NCBI RefSeq assembly: GCF_000697965.2
Contig: NZ_CP015881.1
Span: 248,001 to 312,000, forward strand
DNA: 64,000 nt
Source of the DNA: Ensifer adhaerens
GTDB lineage: Bacteria; Pseudomonadota; Alphaproteobacteria; Rhizobiales; Rhizobiaceae
Reading direction: 5' to 3'
Under the pieces are notes generated by a model that searched no databases, had not been told where the DNA came from, and was given only the letters and a program-made list of their open reading frames with translations. The position numbers and the translations under genes are program-made. The stretch's first letter is position 1. Every line of letters starts with the position of its first letter. This document shows positions 30,871 through 40,262 of this stretch, one piece after another.

Positions 30871-32175
30871 TTAGCGGTCGTCTATCCGGACGGTTCGTGC
30901 GCCGACATGCAGCGCCCGGCCGGCGCCCAGACCCATGATCGCCACGCCGATGCCGAGCGCGATGAAGAGAACGGCGCTGGCGGCGAAGCTGCCGGTCCAG
31001 CTGCGGATGAAGCCGACAAGCAGGGGGCCGATGGCGGCAAGCACGTAGCCGACGCCCTGGGCCATGCCGGAGAGATGGGCCGCCACGTGCGAATCGGGCG
31101 AGCGCAGCACAATGAGGGTCATCGCCGCAGCAATCAGGCCGCCCTGTCCGATCCCTTGCAGAACAGCCCAGACGAGCACCGTCGAGAGCGGCGCGAAAAG
31201 GATGCCGATCAGCGCGATGACGGCGGCGGCGACGAGCGCCACGCAGACGGCGCGCTGGTCGCGGCGCCTTACGGCGAAGGATGGCACGAGCAGGCAGGTG
31301 ACGACCTGCATCATGATCGAGGCGGAGACGACCACACCGGCAGTTGCGGCATCTAGGCCACGCTCACGCAGGATCGGCGCCATCCAGCCGAAGACGCAAT
31401 AGGCGAGTGCGGATTGCAGACCCATGAAGAGCGTCACCTGCCAGGCGAGCCGATCGCGCCAGAGGCCGACGACGCGGAAGCCGCTGTGGCGGGCTTGCGC
31501 CTTGCCGCGCAGCGCCTGCGGTGCCCAGATCATCAGCACGATGAGGGCGGGTACCGCCCAGGCCGCGAGCGCGCCTGACCAGGAGCCGACCACATGGTGT
31601 TCGATCGTCAGCGTCAGGCCGGCGGCGCTGGCAGCACCGGCGCACAGCGCCATGGTATAAAGGCCCGTCATCATCGCGGCGCGGTCGGGAAAGTCACGCT
31701 TGACGAGCCCGGGAAGCAGCACGTTGCCGATTGCGATCGCCGCACCTGCCGCAAATGTCGAAAGGAAAAGCAGCGGCACGGACTGAACGCCGCGCAGACC
31801 CGTGCCGAGCGTCAGCAGGACGAGCACCCCGAGAAGCGTGCGTTCGGCACCAAAGCGTTGGGCGAGCTTCGGCGCAAGCGGCGCGAAAAGGCCGAGGCAG
31901 AGCACCGGCAGGGTGGTGAGCACGCTGGCGCTGGCGGTGGAAAGGCCGGTCGCCTGCATCACCTCGGGCAGCAGCACCGAGAGACTTGAAAACAGCGGCC
32001 TGAGGTTAAAAGCGATGAGCACGAGGCTGGCGCCCAGCAGGATGCGGGCGCTGCGGCTCAGCACCGGTGGTTGCGGTGCCGGCAGGCTGTCGGCCTCGGC
32101 ATCGATAAGCTGGTCTTCGATGTCCAGCGGTTCGGCGGCTTCGGCTTTGTGGGGATCACGAAAAGTCTGGTTCAT
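30871..32175 (-). CDS. MFS transporter, CynX/NimT family
   Basis: 434 residues, 12 membrane segments after a roughly 45-residue polar N-terminus. The LVLIAFNLRPLFSSLSVLLPEVMQATGLS opening is diagnostic of the CynX/NimT (cyanate / 2-nitroimidazole transporter) family. It is translationally coupled to the GntR gene upstream (4-base overlap, ATGA), so that regulator controls it. The physiological substrate cannot be inferred; no cyanase gene is nearby. Confidence 0.88.
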   Translation of the reverse strand: MNQTFRDPHKAEAAEPLDIEDQLIDAEADSLPAPQPPVLSRSARILLGASLVLIAFNLRPLFSSLSVLLPEVMQATGLSTASASVLTTLPVLCLGLFAPLAPKLAQRFGAERTLLGVLVLLTLGTGLRGVQSVPLLFLSTFAAGAAIAIGNVLLPGLVKRDFPDRAAMMTGLYTMALCAGAASAAGLTLTIEHHVVGSWSGALAAWAVPALIVLMIWAPQALRGKAQARHSGFRVVGLWRDRLAWQVTLFMGLQSALAYCVFGWMAPILRERGLDAATAGVVVSASIMMQVVTCLLVPSFAVRRRDQRAVCVALVAAAVIALIGILFAPLSTVLVWAVLQGIGQGGLIAAAMTLIVLRSPDSHVAAHLSGMAQGVGYVLAAIGPLLVGFIRSWTGSFAASAVLFIALGIGVAIMGLGAGRALHVGARTVRIDDR

Positions 32176-32849
32176 TGGGAAAGTAGCCGATCAAGTTCAG
32201 CGAGGACGGGGGCCATGAACGCCCGAACGGCGGCCGCGGCCTTGTCCGGATCACTGGCCGCAATGGCCTCGACGATCGCCGCATGCGCCCGGTCGTCCGG
32301 CTCCGGCAGGTCGCCTGACAGCGTCGAGTGAATGGTTTCAAGAATGGCCGAAGTGAAAAAGTCATAGAGCTCGACGATGGCCCTGTTGCCGGAGGCCTCG
32401 ACGATCGACCGATGAAAGGCGATGTCGCGCCGTCCGAAGGCCTCACGCCCGCCATCGGAAACCGTGCCGCGGGCGAGAAGAAGGCGCTTCATATGTTCCA
32501 GATCCTTGGGCGAATGTCGCAGCGCCGCCAGGCGTGCGGCTTCCACGTCGAGGGCCGCGCGCGCCTCCCATTGGTCGCGCAGGCTCGCCCGCTTGACGCG
32601 GTCAAGCGCGCCCGAGCTATCGACCGTCGAGCGGACATAGGTGCCGGAGCCCTGGCGGGCGTCGAGCAGCCCCTTCGAGATCAGGACCCGAACGGCCTCG
32701 CGCACGGTTCCGCGGCTCACCGCCAGAAGCTCGGTCAGCGCCGTCTCGTTGGGAATGCGTTCGCCGATAGCCCAGCGGCCGCTGAGGATTTCCGCCCGCA
32801 GGCTTTCGGCAGCGCTCTCGGCAAGGTTGGTACGATTGATCGGTTGCAT
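32172..32849 (-). CDS. GntR-family (FadR/FCD) transcriptional regulator
   Basis: 225 residues. The winged helix-turn-helix is at about 8-72 (SAAESLRAEILSGRWAIGERIPNETAL, VSRGTVREAVRVLISKGLLDARQGSGTYV). An FCD domain follows, with RRDIAFHRSIVEASGN supplying the Asp/His pattern of metal-binding FCD proteins. First gene of a two-gene operon with the CynX/NimT-type exporter. A palindrome 8 bases upstream of the ATG suggests autoregulation. Confidence 0.9.
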   Translation of the reverse strand: MQPINRTNLAESAAESLRAEILSGRWAIGERIPNETALTELLAVSRGTVREAVRVLISKGLLDARQGSGTYVRSTVDSSGALDRVKRASLRDQWEARAALDVEAARLAALRHSPKDLEHMKRLLLARGTVSDGGREAFGRRDIAFHRSIVEASGNRAIVELYDFFTSAILETIHSTLSGDLPEPDDRAHAAIVEAIAASDPDKAAAAVRAFMAPVLAELDRLLSQ

Positions 32850-32856
32850 TGTCTGC

Positions 32857-32883
32857 TCATCAAGTCATCAGATGATTTGATCA
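32857..32883. promoter_or_regulatory. Palindromic operator candidate for the adjacent GntR regulator
   Basis: Twenty-seven bases, 13+1+13, with 11 of 13 paired positions matching; the inner TCATC-A-GATGA is perfect. It lies directly in front of the regulator's start codon, where binding would block the promoter or leader. The symmetry and position fit an FCD-type GntR operator; no experiment supports it. Confidence 0.6.
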
Positions 32884-33000
32884 ATAGGGTGAGGCGTTCG
32901 CAGAGTCAAGCGTGACGACGGGGAATGAAGAAGGCGTCGAAGCGTCGTGAGGCCGGTTTCGGCGACAGGATTTGTCGGTGGCTGGCGCGCGGAATCGCGG

Positions 33001-33022
33001 TCGCGCGCCGGTCGGCGCGCGA
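33001..33022 (-). terminator. Hairpin at the end of the partner-switching operon
   Basis: Perfect 9-bp stem TCGCGCGCC / GGCGCGCGA with loop GGTC, 46 bases beyond the stop of the STAS gene on the minus strand. No U tract. Confidence 0.5.
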
Positions 33023-33068
33023 TACTCAGGCTTTAGCTACGGGAATCCAGTCCCGGCACCGCGTGATC

Positions 33069-33410
33069 TCAGTTGAGCCTGAGATCGAGGCCGGGATGCA
33101 GCTTCTTGAGGTTCGGCAGCGATTTCGACTGCCACGGGATCTCAGAGGTTCCGCGCACCGTCAATTGCACGTTCGGGCGGTTGCGTGCCTCGATCGTCAG
33201 CTTGGCGAGCAGGTTGATCCCGGACGAGTTCAGGAACTGCAGTTCGGTGAGGTCGATCGTGATGTGCTCAGGCTCGGTCTCCAGAACGCCCATCACCGTC
33301 GAGAAGATCGGGGCATAGGCCTCCGTTCCCGGCAGCCGCATCGTGCCTTCAAAATGAATATCGTTGCCTTCGGACCAAACGCGATACTCTTCTTCGTCCT
33401 TGTTTTCCAT
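33069..33410 (-). CDS. STAS-domain protein, anti-anti-sigma-like partner-switch component
   Basis: 113 residues from ATG 33410; upstream in-frame codons run into the kinase gene and are not needed. Single STAS domain: [22 protein letters not shown] holds the characteristic beta-strand/helix and the NSSG loop (61-64), where the Ser phosphorylated in anti-anti-sigma proteins normally sits. Last gene of a five-gene operon with a HATPase-type kinase and a PP2C phosphatase, the standard partners that add and remove that phosphate. It resembles the small STAS proteins named after Synechocystis slr1659 and the Pseudomonas SiaC concept; the downstream target is unknown. Confidence 0.85.
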   Translation of the reverse strand: MENKDEEEYRVWSEGNDIHFEGTMRLPGTEAYAPIFSTVMGVLETEPEHITIDLTELQFLNSSGINLLAKLTIEARNRPNVQLTVRGTSEIPWQSKSLPNLKKLHPGLDLRLN

Positions 33411-33423
33411 GTTCACCGGCTCA

Positions 33424-33984
33424 TCAGTTCGAGAGGTCTGGGACCGCAATGGAGGCATAAGTCTCCAATGAGGTTTCGCCGTCGTCACCCTGGGCGCCAA
33501 AAACCCAAGCGAAACGAACGCCATAATCGCTCATCAGCGTCAAAAGACCAAGCCCCGAGCCGCTCTTGCCGAGCCCGGTTGCGTTGGCTTCGATGCGCTC
33601 GATGAGCAGGTCGCCCGGGTCGCCGTCGGCGATCTCGGACAAAAGATCCTGGAAGCGCGCAGCCGCTTCGTTGTCGATCACGTTCGACACTTTCGTGCGG
33701 AAGCTGTGGCCCTCGAGGGCGGCCTCGACGACCACGGAACCGGAAGCGCGGAACTTCACGGCATTCTCGACCAGTTCGTTGGTGAGGTAGCCGATGTTGT
33801 GGCGCACTTCCCGATAGGTGTTGCGCGACGCGCGATAGCGCAGCGCCGCCAGTTCGGCGACGAAATCCGAAGCCATGGCGCAATGCTTCCAGCTGAGATC
33901 CAGCGGCCCGTCGTAAAGACGCAGCCGGGTCATCTTCTGGTGGGCGCCGATCGTCAGGTCCGCCAGTCCGTAGAGCGTGGTCAT
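33424..33984 (-). CDS. HATPase-type serine kinase of partner-switch system (slr1658/SiaB-like)
   Basis: 186 residues. An N-box-like motif [13 protein letters not shown] (67-78) and a glycine lid [17 protein letters not shown] (139-155) indicate a GHKL ATPase fold like anti-sigma serine kinases and SiaB. The middle part is divergent from classical RsbW. It sits 4 bases after the phosphatase gene and 13 before the STAS gene. The expected role is phosphorylation of the STAS protein (family knowledge); it might instead bind a c-di-GMP enzyme, as in the Pseudomonas Sia system. Confidence 0.8.
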   Translation of the reverse strand: MTTLYGLADLTIGAHQKMTRLRLYDGPLDLSWKHCAMASDFVAELAALRYRASRNTYREVRHNIGYLTNELVENAVKFRASGSVVVEAALEGHSFRTKVSNVIDNEAAARFQDLLSEIADGDPGDLLIERIEANATGLGKSGSGLGLLTLMSDYGVRFAWVFGAQGDDGETSLETYASIAVPDLSN

Positions 33985-33988
33985 CTGA

Positions 33989-36349
33989 TCACCTGTGTCT
34001 CATGACGACGAGCGTGATGTCGTCGTAGATCTTCTGCTTGCCGATATGCGCCATCAGGTCGTTGATGATACCCGATTTGACGTCCTCGGCGCTCTGTCCG
34101 TAAAACTTTCCGGCACTCTCGCACAGTCGCTCGATGCCAAACAGTTCGCCCTTGGCGTTCGCTGCCTCGGTCACGCCGTCCGTATGCAGCACGATCATGT
34201 CGCCGCGGCCGAACGAGATCTCGCGGGTGGCAACAAAGCGCGAAATGTCCGATTCCAGGCCAATCGGCAGGCCGAGGTCGAGCGTGTCGATCCGCTCGAT
34301 TTCCGCACCCTTGCGCACGACGATCAGTTCCTCGTGCTGCCCCGACAGCGTCAGGCGGCCGTGGTCGTAGTCGAGGAAGGCCAACGACAGATGCTTGTCA
34401 GTGTTGGTGCGCACGATGTTCTTGTAGATGGCGCGGTTGAGGCGGTTGAGAAACTGCTCCGGGTCCATGTCGCCGGCTTCCTGCAGGGCCCTTGCGACCG
34501 ACTGCACCATCAGCATCAGCACGCCGCTTTCAAGGCCATGACCGGTCACGTCGCCGATGCCGATCTTCAGCCGCTCACCGTCGCGCAGCACATCGTAGTA
34601 GTCGCCGCCCACCTCGTCGGCCGGGCGCATATAGGCGGCGATTTCGAGATCGGCGATTTCCGCGAGCTCGCCGGCCTTCGGCAGCACCATCATCTGGATC
34701 TGCTTGGCGACGGCGAGTTCGGCGCCAAGGCGCAGGTTCTCGCTGCGCAGTTGGGTATTCAGCGTCGAAATCTGATGGTTGGCGTCCTCGAGCTGCTTGG
34801 TGCGTTCGGTCACCAGGTTTTCGAGGTTCTCGGTATGGTAGCTGATCTCCTCAGCCATTCTATTGAACGCGATAGCGGCTTCACCGACTTCGTCGCGCGT
34901 CGTGATGGGCACACGGACGGAGTAGTCCTTCGCCTCGATGCTGGTTGCCGCTCCGGCGAGCGCGCTGATGCCGCGGGTGACCCGCTTGGAGATGCCGAAC
35001 ACGGCGAGCGTGACGAACAGCAGCGAAGCGAGCAGGGCCAGGATCTGATAGATGAGGATGCGGTTCGTCGCTTCAGAGATACTCGCCTGTGCCGCAAACA
35101 GCGAGGCATAGATTTCGCGCTCCGGCACGACGATGCCGATCGACATGGTCTCGCGGCGCACCGGGCCGGAAACCCAGAGGTTCTCCGGCTCGAGCTGCTT
35201 GAGGAGAATGAGATAGGGGACCTTCTCACCACCCTCATCGAGCAGCACCCGCTGAATGGCGCCATCGGTGCCAAGCGGCAGCTCTGCGATCGCGGGCTGG
35301 GCGCTGCGGCGCAGCGAGCGCTCCAACCCGGTGACGCCTTGTCCACCCGTGTCGCTGGACCGCCGCAGGCCGATCACCTTTTCGCCGACCGGATTGATGG
35401 CAAGCACGTTGCCGTCGGACATCACCAGAAATCCGAAGCCGCTGTCGCCGACCTTGACGCTTTCGACAACCTCGGCCAGCTGGTCGAGCGTGATATCGGT
35501 TCCGGTTGCTCCGGCGACACCTTTGCGGTCGGGCGTCCAGAGTGGCTGGAAGAAGCTGACGATCAGTTTGCCCGAGGCGGCATCGGTATAAGGTGCCGTT
35601 TGCGTGGTATCGGCTGCAACGGGCCTGAGGCTCGGTTGCTTCGCCCATTCCTCCCAGGACTCATAGAGGCCGGGGAAGAAGAAGTTCCAGAAGTTGGCTT
35701 CGTTATGGCCGGGGTAGAGACGGTCGAACGTCTGCGCCTGATCCGCATAGGGCGCCATCCGCAAGATCGGCCGCTCTTTTGGTCCGACGTAGTACATCTG
35801 CAGTTTGGAGCGGCCGTGCGCAAGCAGGGCGGGCGCAACCAGATCGAGAACGGCGCTGTTCTCAATATCGGCCTGCACCTCGGGTAGTGGCCGATGGTCG
35901 GGGCCAAGGAGATAGCTCCAGACGCTTACGCTCGAGAGCGGCCCCGGAAGGTTTTGCGCCCACCCACCTTTGGCATCGTAAGTGACGGTAACGGACTCCG
36001 GTGCGTGCCGCGCAAGTGCCTCACCGACGTCGGACCGGCGCACGGGGCGGTCGATCTGCGCCTGGATTACGCCCGCGAGCGTGGCGACGTCGGCGTGAAC
36101 CTGGCCGAGCAGAAGATTAACCCGCGCGGCCGTCGATTCCGCGTAGGTGAGCATGTAGTCTTCGTTGGCGTTTTGCAGGCCCTGTCCGACTTCCGTCGTC
36201 GCGTCGCGCGACAGTCTTTGAACGTTCCAGAGCGCCAGCCCGCCTGTCAGCAGGAGGTCGAAGAGCACGGCGCTGCCGACGACCAGCACGAACTTGGCGC
36301 GAAAGGATCTCAAACCGAACCGGGGGCGTTTGATATTGCTCGCGCTCAT
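33989..36349 (-). CDS. Membrane sensor PP2C (SpoIIE/RsbU-type) phosphatase with Cache and HAMP domains
   Basis: 786 residues. TM1 is at about 18-42; a large periplasmic dCache-like sensor (45-420) contains VWSYLLGPDHRPLPEVQADIENS-like and GVAGATGTDITLDQLAEVV motifs. TM2 at about 425-450 is followed by HAMP (451-500), a coiled coil (TERTKQLEDANHQI) and a PP2C domain. Metal-site residues are present: GGDYYD (near 580), GDVTGHG (near 598), TDGVTEA (near 720) and YDDITLV (near 773). The domain order equals Pseudomonas SiaA. It overlaps the methyltransferase gene by 4 bases. It should dephosphorylate the STAS partner in response to an external ligand. Confidence 0.92.
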   Translation of the reverse strand: MSASNIKRPRFGLRSFRAKFVLVVGSAVLFDLLLTGGLALWNVQRLSRDATTEVGQGLQNANEDYMLTYAESTAARVNLLLGQVHADVATLAGVIQAQIDRPVRRSDVGEALARHAPESVTVTYDAKGGWAQNLPGPLSSVSVWSYLLGPDHRPLPEVQADIENSAVLDLVAPALLAHGRSKLQMYYVGPKERPILRMAPYADQAQTFDRLYPGHNEANFWNFFFPGLYESWEEWAKQPSLRPVAADTTQTAPYTDAASGKLIVSFFQPLWTPDRKGVAGATGTDITLDQLAEVVESVKVGDSGFGFLVMSDGNVLAINPVGEKVIGLRRSSDTGGQGVTGLERSLRRSAQPAIAELPLGTDGAIQRVLLDEGGEKVPYLILLKQLEPENLWVSGPVRRETMSIGIVVPEREIYASLFAAQASISEATNRILIYQILALLASLLFVTLAVFGISKRVTRGISALAGAATSIEAKDYSVRVPITTRDEVGEAAIAFNRMAEEISYHTENLENLVTERTKQLEDANHQISTLNTQLRSENLRLGAELAVAKQIQMMVLPKAGELAEIADLEIAAYMRPADEVGGDYYDVLRDGERLKIGIGDVTGHGLESGVLMLMVQSVARALQEAGDMDPEQFLNRLNRAIYKNIVRTNTDKHLSLAFLDYDHGRLTLSGQHEELIVVRKGAEIERIDTLDLGLPIGLESDISRFVATREISFGRGDMIVLHTDGVTEAANAKGELFGIERLCESAGKFYGQSAEDVKSGIINDLMAHIGKQKIYDDITLVVMRHR

Positions 36350-37521
36350 AGTGGTTTGCGCCCGGACGCTGCCCAGATCGGCCAGCCCGCATAGCCCTTC
36401 GGATGCAGTGCAGCGAAGATGTGATCCCGGAAGCCCTGGCGGAACCGCTCGATGAATTCGGGTGTTTCGCCGTGCCTCACCGCCATGTCCGCAAACATCT
36501 TCTCCCAGCCGGCGATGATATCGGCGAAATCCTGTGGGTCACCGTCCAGATTGGTGACCATGAAGGATTCGACCAGGATGTCGTCGAAGCCCGTGTCGGC
36601 AAGATAGCGCCGGCTCTTCGGCCCGAACTCCACATCTATCTCGAAATTGCTCAAAAGCCGCGCGAGCTCATTGTAGGTCCATTGGATGCTTTGCGCCCGC
36701 GGCTCGCCGAGGCAGTGCGAGTTCTTCTCGTTGGTGATGTAGACGCGGCCGCCCGGCTTCACGATCCGATAGAGTTCCTTGAGAAGCAGCTCCGGCTGAT
36801 TGAAGACCTGCAGCGAGTGGCGGCAACTCACGAAGTCGAACTGGTTGTCCTCAAGCAGCATCTCCGACGCGTCGCCGTAGGTGTATTCGATACCCGTCAC
36901 GCCGAACTCGGCGGCCACCTTTCGGGCATAGGCGAGGCTCGGCTTCGAGTGGTCGAGCGCGACGATCCGCGACGGCTGGAACTCCTTCTGCGCGAGCACG
37001 GCGAAATCGCCGATGCCGCAGCAGATGTCGGCCACGGCGATGCCGGGCCGCATGCCGTGGCGCGGCAGGATGGTGCGCTCGTGGCGCCAGGTCAATTTCG
37101 TCTGCGCGCGCAGGATTGGGATGAAGCTCGTATCCTCGAAGTAGTCCTGGCCAGGATAGAACATCGAATCATAGACCTCGACGGAGATCTGCGGCTCGAT
37201 CGTGCTCAGGTGCCGGAACATGCGCGTCGTCCAGCTGACGACGCTTGACGTGATGACGATCAGGCGCAGGTCCGACCGCTCCCGGCAGGCGTCGAGGGCG
37301 ACCCGGATGAAGGCCTGGAAGGCCGTGTTGTTCATCTGGATGAGGCGCTTCACATCGATATAGAGAACGCCGCGCACCGTATCGATGGCTTCCCTCAGCG
37401 CATGGATACTCTCGGCGATTTCATCGATCGAACGCGGCCGAATCGTTCCGGCAAGCGAGAAGATCTGGCTGTTCGGATCGAAGTCGACCTTGAAACGCTG
37501 AGGAAGGCTCGCCGCCATCAA
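36346..37521 (-). CDS. STAS-like domain fused to SAM-dependent methyltransferase
   Basis: 391 residues. Residues about 8-125 have the length and strand/helix pattern of a STAS domain (FKVDFDPNSQIFSLAGTI, VRGVLYIDVKRLIQMNNTAFQAFIRV), with NNTAF (64-68) where active STAS proteins have SSG. Residues about 140-350 form a class I methyltransferase: motif I VADICCGIGDFAVLA (162-176), GIEYTYGDASEM, and FDFVSCRHSLQVFNQPELLLKEL with the KPGGRVYI post-motif. Overlaps of 4 bases on both sides couple it to the signalling genes. The methyl acceptor is unknown; protein or small-molecule methylation controlled by the switch is an inference. Confidence 0.8.
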   Translation of the reverse strand: MMAASLPQRFKVDFDPNSQIFSLAGTIRPRSIDEIAESIHALREAIDTVRGVLYIDVKRLIQMNNTAFQAFIRVALDACRERSDLRLIVITSSVVSWTTRMFRHLSTIEPQISVEVYDSMFYPGQDYFEDTSFIPILRAQTKLTWRHERTILPRHGMRPGIAVADICCGIGDFAVLAQKEFQPSRIVALDHSKPSLAYARKVAAEFGVTGIEYTYGDASEMLLEDNQFDFVSCRHSLQVFNQPELLLKELYRIVKPGGRVYITNEKNSHCLGEPRAQSIQWTYNELARLLSNFEIDVEFGPKSRRYLADTGFDDILVESFMVTNLDGDPQDFADIIAGWEKMFADMAVRHGETPEFIERFRQGFRDHIFAALHPKGYAGWPIWAASGRKPL

Positions 37522-38036
37522 CTCACCATTCCTTCAAGAGGAAGATCCACGATCAGGGTGATGGCCGGAGCCGCATCCTCGTCAAGCCGGAGGCGGGCGT
37601 CATAGTTGACCGCCAGGTCCAGAAGCACCGATTCCCGGCTGGGGGCAAGGTCGTTGGAAATGGCGTCGAGATAGCGGGCCTGGGCATCGCTCTCACGGGT
37701 TTTCGAGACAGCCTCGCGATAGAAGCGCGCCTGACCAGGTGGGCATGGAAAGCTCAGTTGAACCCGTTCCGTGGCGCCTTGGCGATAGATCGACAGGCCG
37801 ATCTTTCCGTCGGTGGTGCCGCCGCGAAACGAAACCTCCAGAAGCTCGTTGAGGGCGGAGGAAAAGAAGTTGGAATGCCGTACCGGATCGGTCCTGTTGT
37901 GGCTGATCATCCGGGCGAGGTAGCTCGAGACATGATCGCAATGGTGCCAGTCCGAAAGGAAATCTTCCATCTCCATATCGAACTGAAGCAGCGGCTCGAA
38001 AGCCGTTTCCGTGGTCTTATTGACACTAGCACCCAT
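37518..38036 (-). CDS. Degenerate GHKL-like protein, partner-switch component of unknown function
   Basis: 172 residues from ATG 38036, with GGAGG 10 bases upstream; a longer in-frame extension to 38156 contains an atypical Cys/Trp-rich stretch and is rejected. The motif NFFSSALNELLEVSFR (57-72) resembles the N-box helix of HATPase proteins, but no glycine-rich lid is evident, so ATP binding may be lost. First gene of the five-gene signalling operon, overlapping the STAS-methyltransferase gene by 4 bases. It may be the specific binding partner of that gene's STAS domain. Confidence 0.65.
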   Translation of the reverse strand: MGASVNKTTETAFEPLLQFDMEMEDFLSDWHHCDHVSSYLARMISHNRTDPVRHSNFFSSALNELLEVSFRGGTTDGKIGLSIYRQGATERVQLSFPCPPGQARFYREAVSKTRESDAQARYLDAISNDLAPSRESVLLDLAVNYDARLRLDEDAAPAITLIVDLPLEGMVS

Positions 38037-38184
38037 GCAGCAATGTCCTCCGCACCCCGAACTCTGCCACGGCCATACGCCACTTTCTATAATGATTTCT
38101 AACCACGCAACCCCGGGATCTTGCATGAAGACAACCCAGGTATTGCCTCGCGCCATATCGGGCGCAACGCACAGATGTGGGGGG

Positions 38185-39861
38185 CTACAGCGTCGCCATT
38201 GCCGATGAGCGGCGAAGATAGGCGCCGATCGCGTCCGCCGGCATGGGCATGCCCAGGAAATAACCCTGCAGACGGTCGCAACCCTCTTTTCGAAGCCAGA
38301 CGGCCTGCCCGATCGTCTCGACGCCCTCGGCGGTCACGCGCATGCCGAGACCGTGGGCAAGGGCGATGATCGACCGGACGATCGTCTGGCTCTTTTCGTC
38401 GCTCTCCAGATCCTTGATGAAATAGCGGTCGATCTTGATCGTATCGAAGGGGAAGTTCTTGAGGTAGCTGAGCGACGAATAGAAGGTGCCGAAATCGTCG
38501 AGCGAGATCTGGATGCCGAGCACGTTGAGGGTGTTCAGCGTGTCGAGATTGTTGGTCGTGCGTTCAAGCAGCACCGATTCGGTAACTTCCAGTTCCAGCC
38601 GGTCGGCCCTCAAGCCCGCCATGTCGATTGCCTGGGCGATCCGGTCCGTCAGGCCCTCGCGCAGGAACTCCGCCGGCGACAGGTTGACGGCGACGGTGAA
38701 ATGCGACGGCCAGGTGGCAGCCTGCCGGCAGGCCTCCTCCAGGACCCATTGGCCGATCTCGTTCATCAGGCCGTCGGCTTCCGCCATCGGGATGAAGACG
38801 TTGGGCGGGATCGTGCCGACCAGCGGATGATGCCAGCGCACCAGCGCCTCGAAGCCGACGATCGAAAATGGCGGCTCGACGAGTGGCTGGTATTCGATTG
38901 AAAACTGCTTGTCCTGCAGCGCGGTGCGCAGACTGCGGCGCAGCATCTCGCGCTGTTCCAGCACGATCAGCATGGAACGGCTGAAGGTCTTTGCCCTGCC
39001 TCGTCCATCCTTCTTGGCGGCATAGAGCGCAATGTCCGCCGCCTTCATCAGTTGCTCGATGTCGTTTCCGTCGTTCGGCGCAATGGCAATGCCGATGCTG
39101 GCGCCGACGAAGACGGAGATGCCATCGATGGTGAAAGGTTCGCTGAACGCCTCGATCAGTGCCTCGGCGAGATACTCGGCGTCCGCCGGCTGGTCGCTTT
39201 GACGCTGGATGACGGCGAATTCGTCGCCGGCCAGGCGATAGGCGACTTCGCCGTCGCGAAGGGCGCCGCGAATGCGCTCGGCCGCCATCTTGAGGACGGC
39301 GTCGCCGGCGCCGTGGCCGAGTGTGTCGTTGACCGGCTTGAAATCGTCGAGGTCGATCTGCATCAGCGCCAGCTTCTCGCCGGATGTCGGCAGGATACTC
39401 TGCAGGTCGTCGCTGAACTGCCGCCGGTTGGGCAGGCCCGTCAGCACGTCGTGGGTCGCCTGGTGCAACAGCAGCGCGCGTTCGCTTTCGCCATGGCTGC
39501 CGATCTCGCGGCGGGTCGCGCGGCCGCTCGTTTCGAGCACGCCGATGCCGCGCATGGCGCGAAAGACGAGCAGCGTGCGCCGCGACTTGGTGGCGGCGTC
39601 GACCACCTCGACGCTGCGCGGCACGCCGTAAGCGATGACGGATTCCACCGCCGCCTTGGAAACGGGCGCAAGCAGTTCGGGATAGAGATGCCACAGGGTG
39701 GCATCGACAAGCGTGCCGACTTCGTAGGTTTCCTGCAGCGCCGGCGAGGCGCTGGTCAGATGAAAGGCCTCGTCATAGAACGAGAGAACCTCGTCCATAT
39801 GAGCCGCAACGGGATCCTGCACTGAAGCTGAAGCAGACAAGGTTGCATCAGTGTCCGGCAT
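38185..39861 (-). CDS. GGDEF-EAL c-di-GMP turnover protein
   Basis: 558 residues. An N-terminal region of about 130 residues is unassigned, possibly PAS-like (DEVLSFYDEAFHLTSASPAL). The GGDEF domain carries RLAGDEFAVI near residue 210 (AGDEF in place of GGDEF, a variant seen in active cyclases). The EAL domain has GFEALVRW near 334, NLSPAEF, and LDDFGTFYSSLSYL near 450, where the usual DDFGTGYSSL Gly is Phe. Whether it makes or degrades c-di-GMP cannot be decided. It lies 148 bases upstream of the partner-switch operon on the same strand; no membrane segment or signal is seen. Confidence 0.9.
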   Translation of the reverse strand: MPDTDATLSASASVQDPVAAHMDEVLSFYDEAFHLTSASPALQETYEVGTLVDATLWHLYPELLAPVSKAAVESVIAYGVPRSVEVVDAATKSRRTLLVFRAMRGIGVLETSGRATRREIGSHGESERALLLHQATHDVLTGLPNRRQFSDDLQSILPTSGEKLALMQIDLDDFKPVNDTLGHGAGDAVLKMAAERIRGALRDGEVAYRLAGDEFAVIQRQSDQPADAEYLAEALIEAFSEPFTIDGISVFVGASIGIAIAPNDGNDIEQLMKAADIALYAAKKDGRGRAKTFSRSMLIVLEQREMLRRSLRTALQDKQFSIEYQPLVEPPFSIVGFEALVRWHHPLVGTIPPNVFIPMAEADGLMNEIGQWVLEEACRQAATWPSHFTVAVNLSPAEFLREGLTDRIAQAIDMAGLRADRLELEVTESVLLERTTNNLDTLNTLNVLGIQISLDDFGTFYSSLSYLKNFPFDTIKIDRYFIKDLESDEKSQTIVRSIIALAHGLGMRVTAEGVETIGQAVWLRKEGCDRLQGYFLGMPMPADAIGAYLRRSSAMATL

Positions 39862-40262
39862 GCTTGCCTTTCCCTCTCTGTTTCGAACGCGCCGGAAGAA
39901 TATAAAAGCCCGCTCCAGCGGCGCTCCGGTTCGGCTCGTCCTTCTGCAAAGCTACCGCGTCGCCCGCCCGGGTCAATGCCAATAGGCTGCCTGCGATCTT
40001 ACCTGTGGAAACCTCGCTTCGGAGCATGGCGAGCGCTGCTCGATATCCTTTGCCCCACACGGTTGTATATAAGCTTCCTCTTGTATCATTTGCCATCATT
40101 GCATGCAATTTGGGGCGGAACAGCTGTGGGCGTTTCAGCTCCGCCTATACGCATGTCCCATTGTGGGACGCCATATCAGCAAGGGTTTCGGGCGTCTACT
40201 GCGGCCGGTCGCGGTTAAGCAAACGGCAGATACGCCCGGGCAACGGGGCCGTTGGGCTCCGT

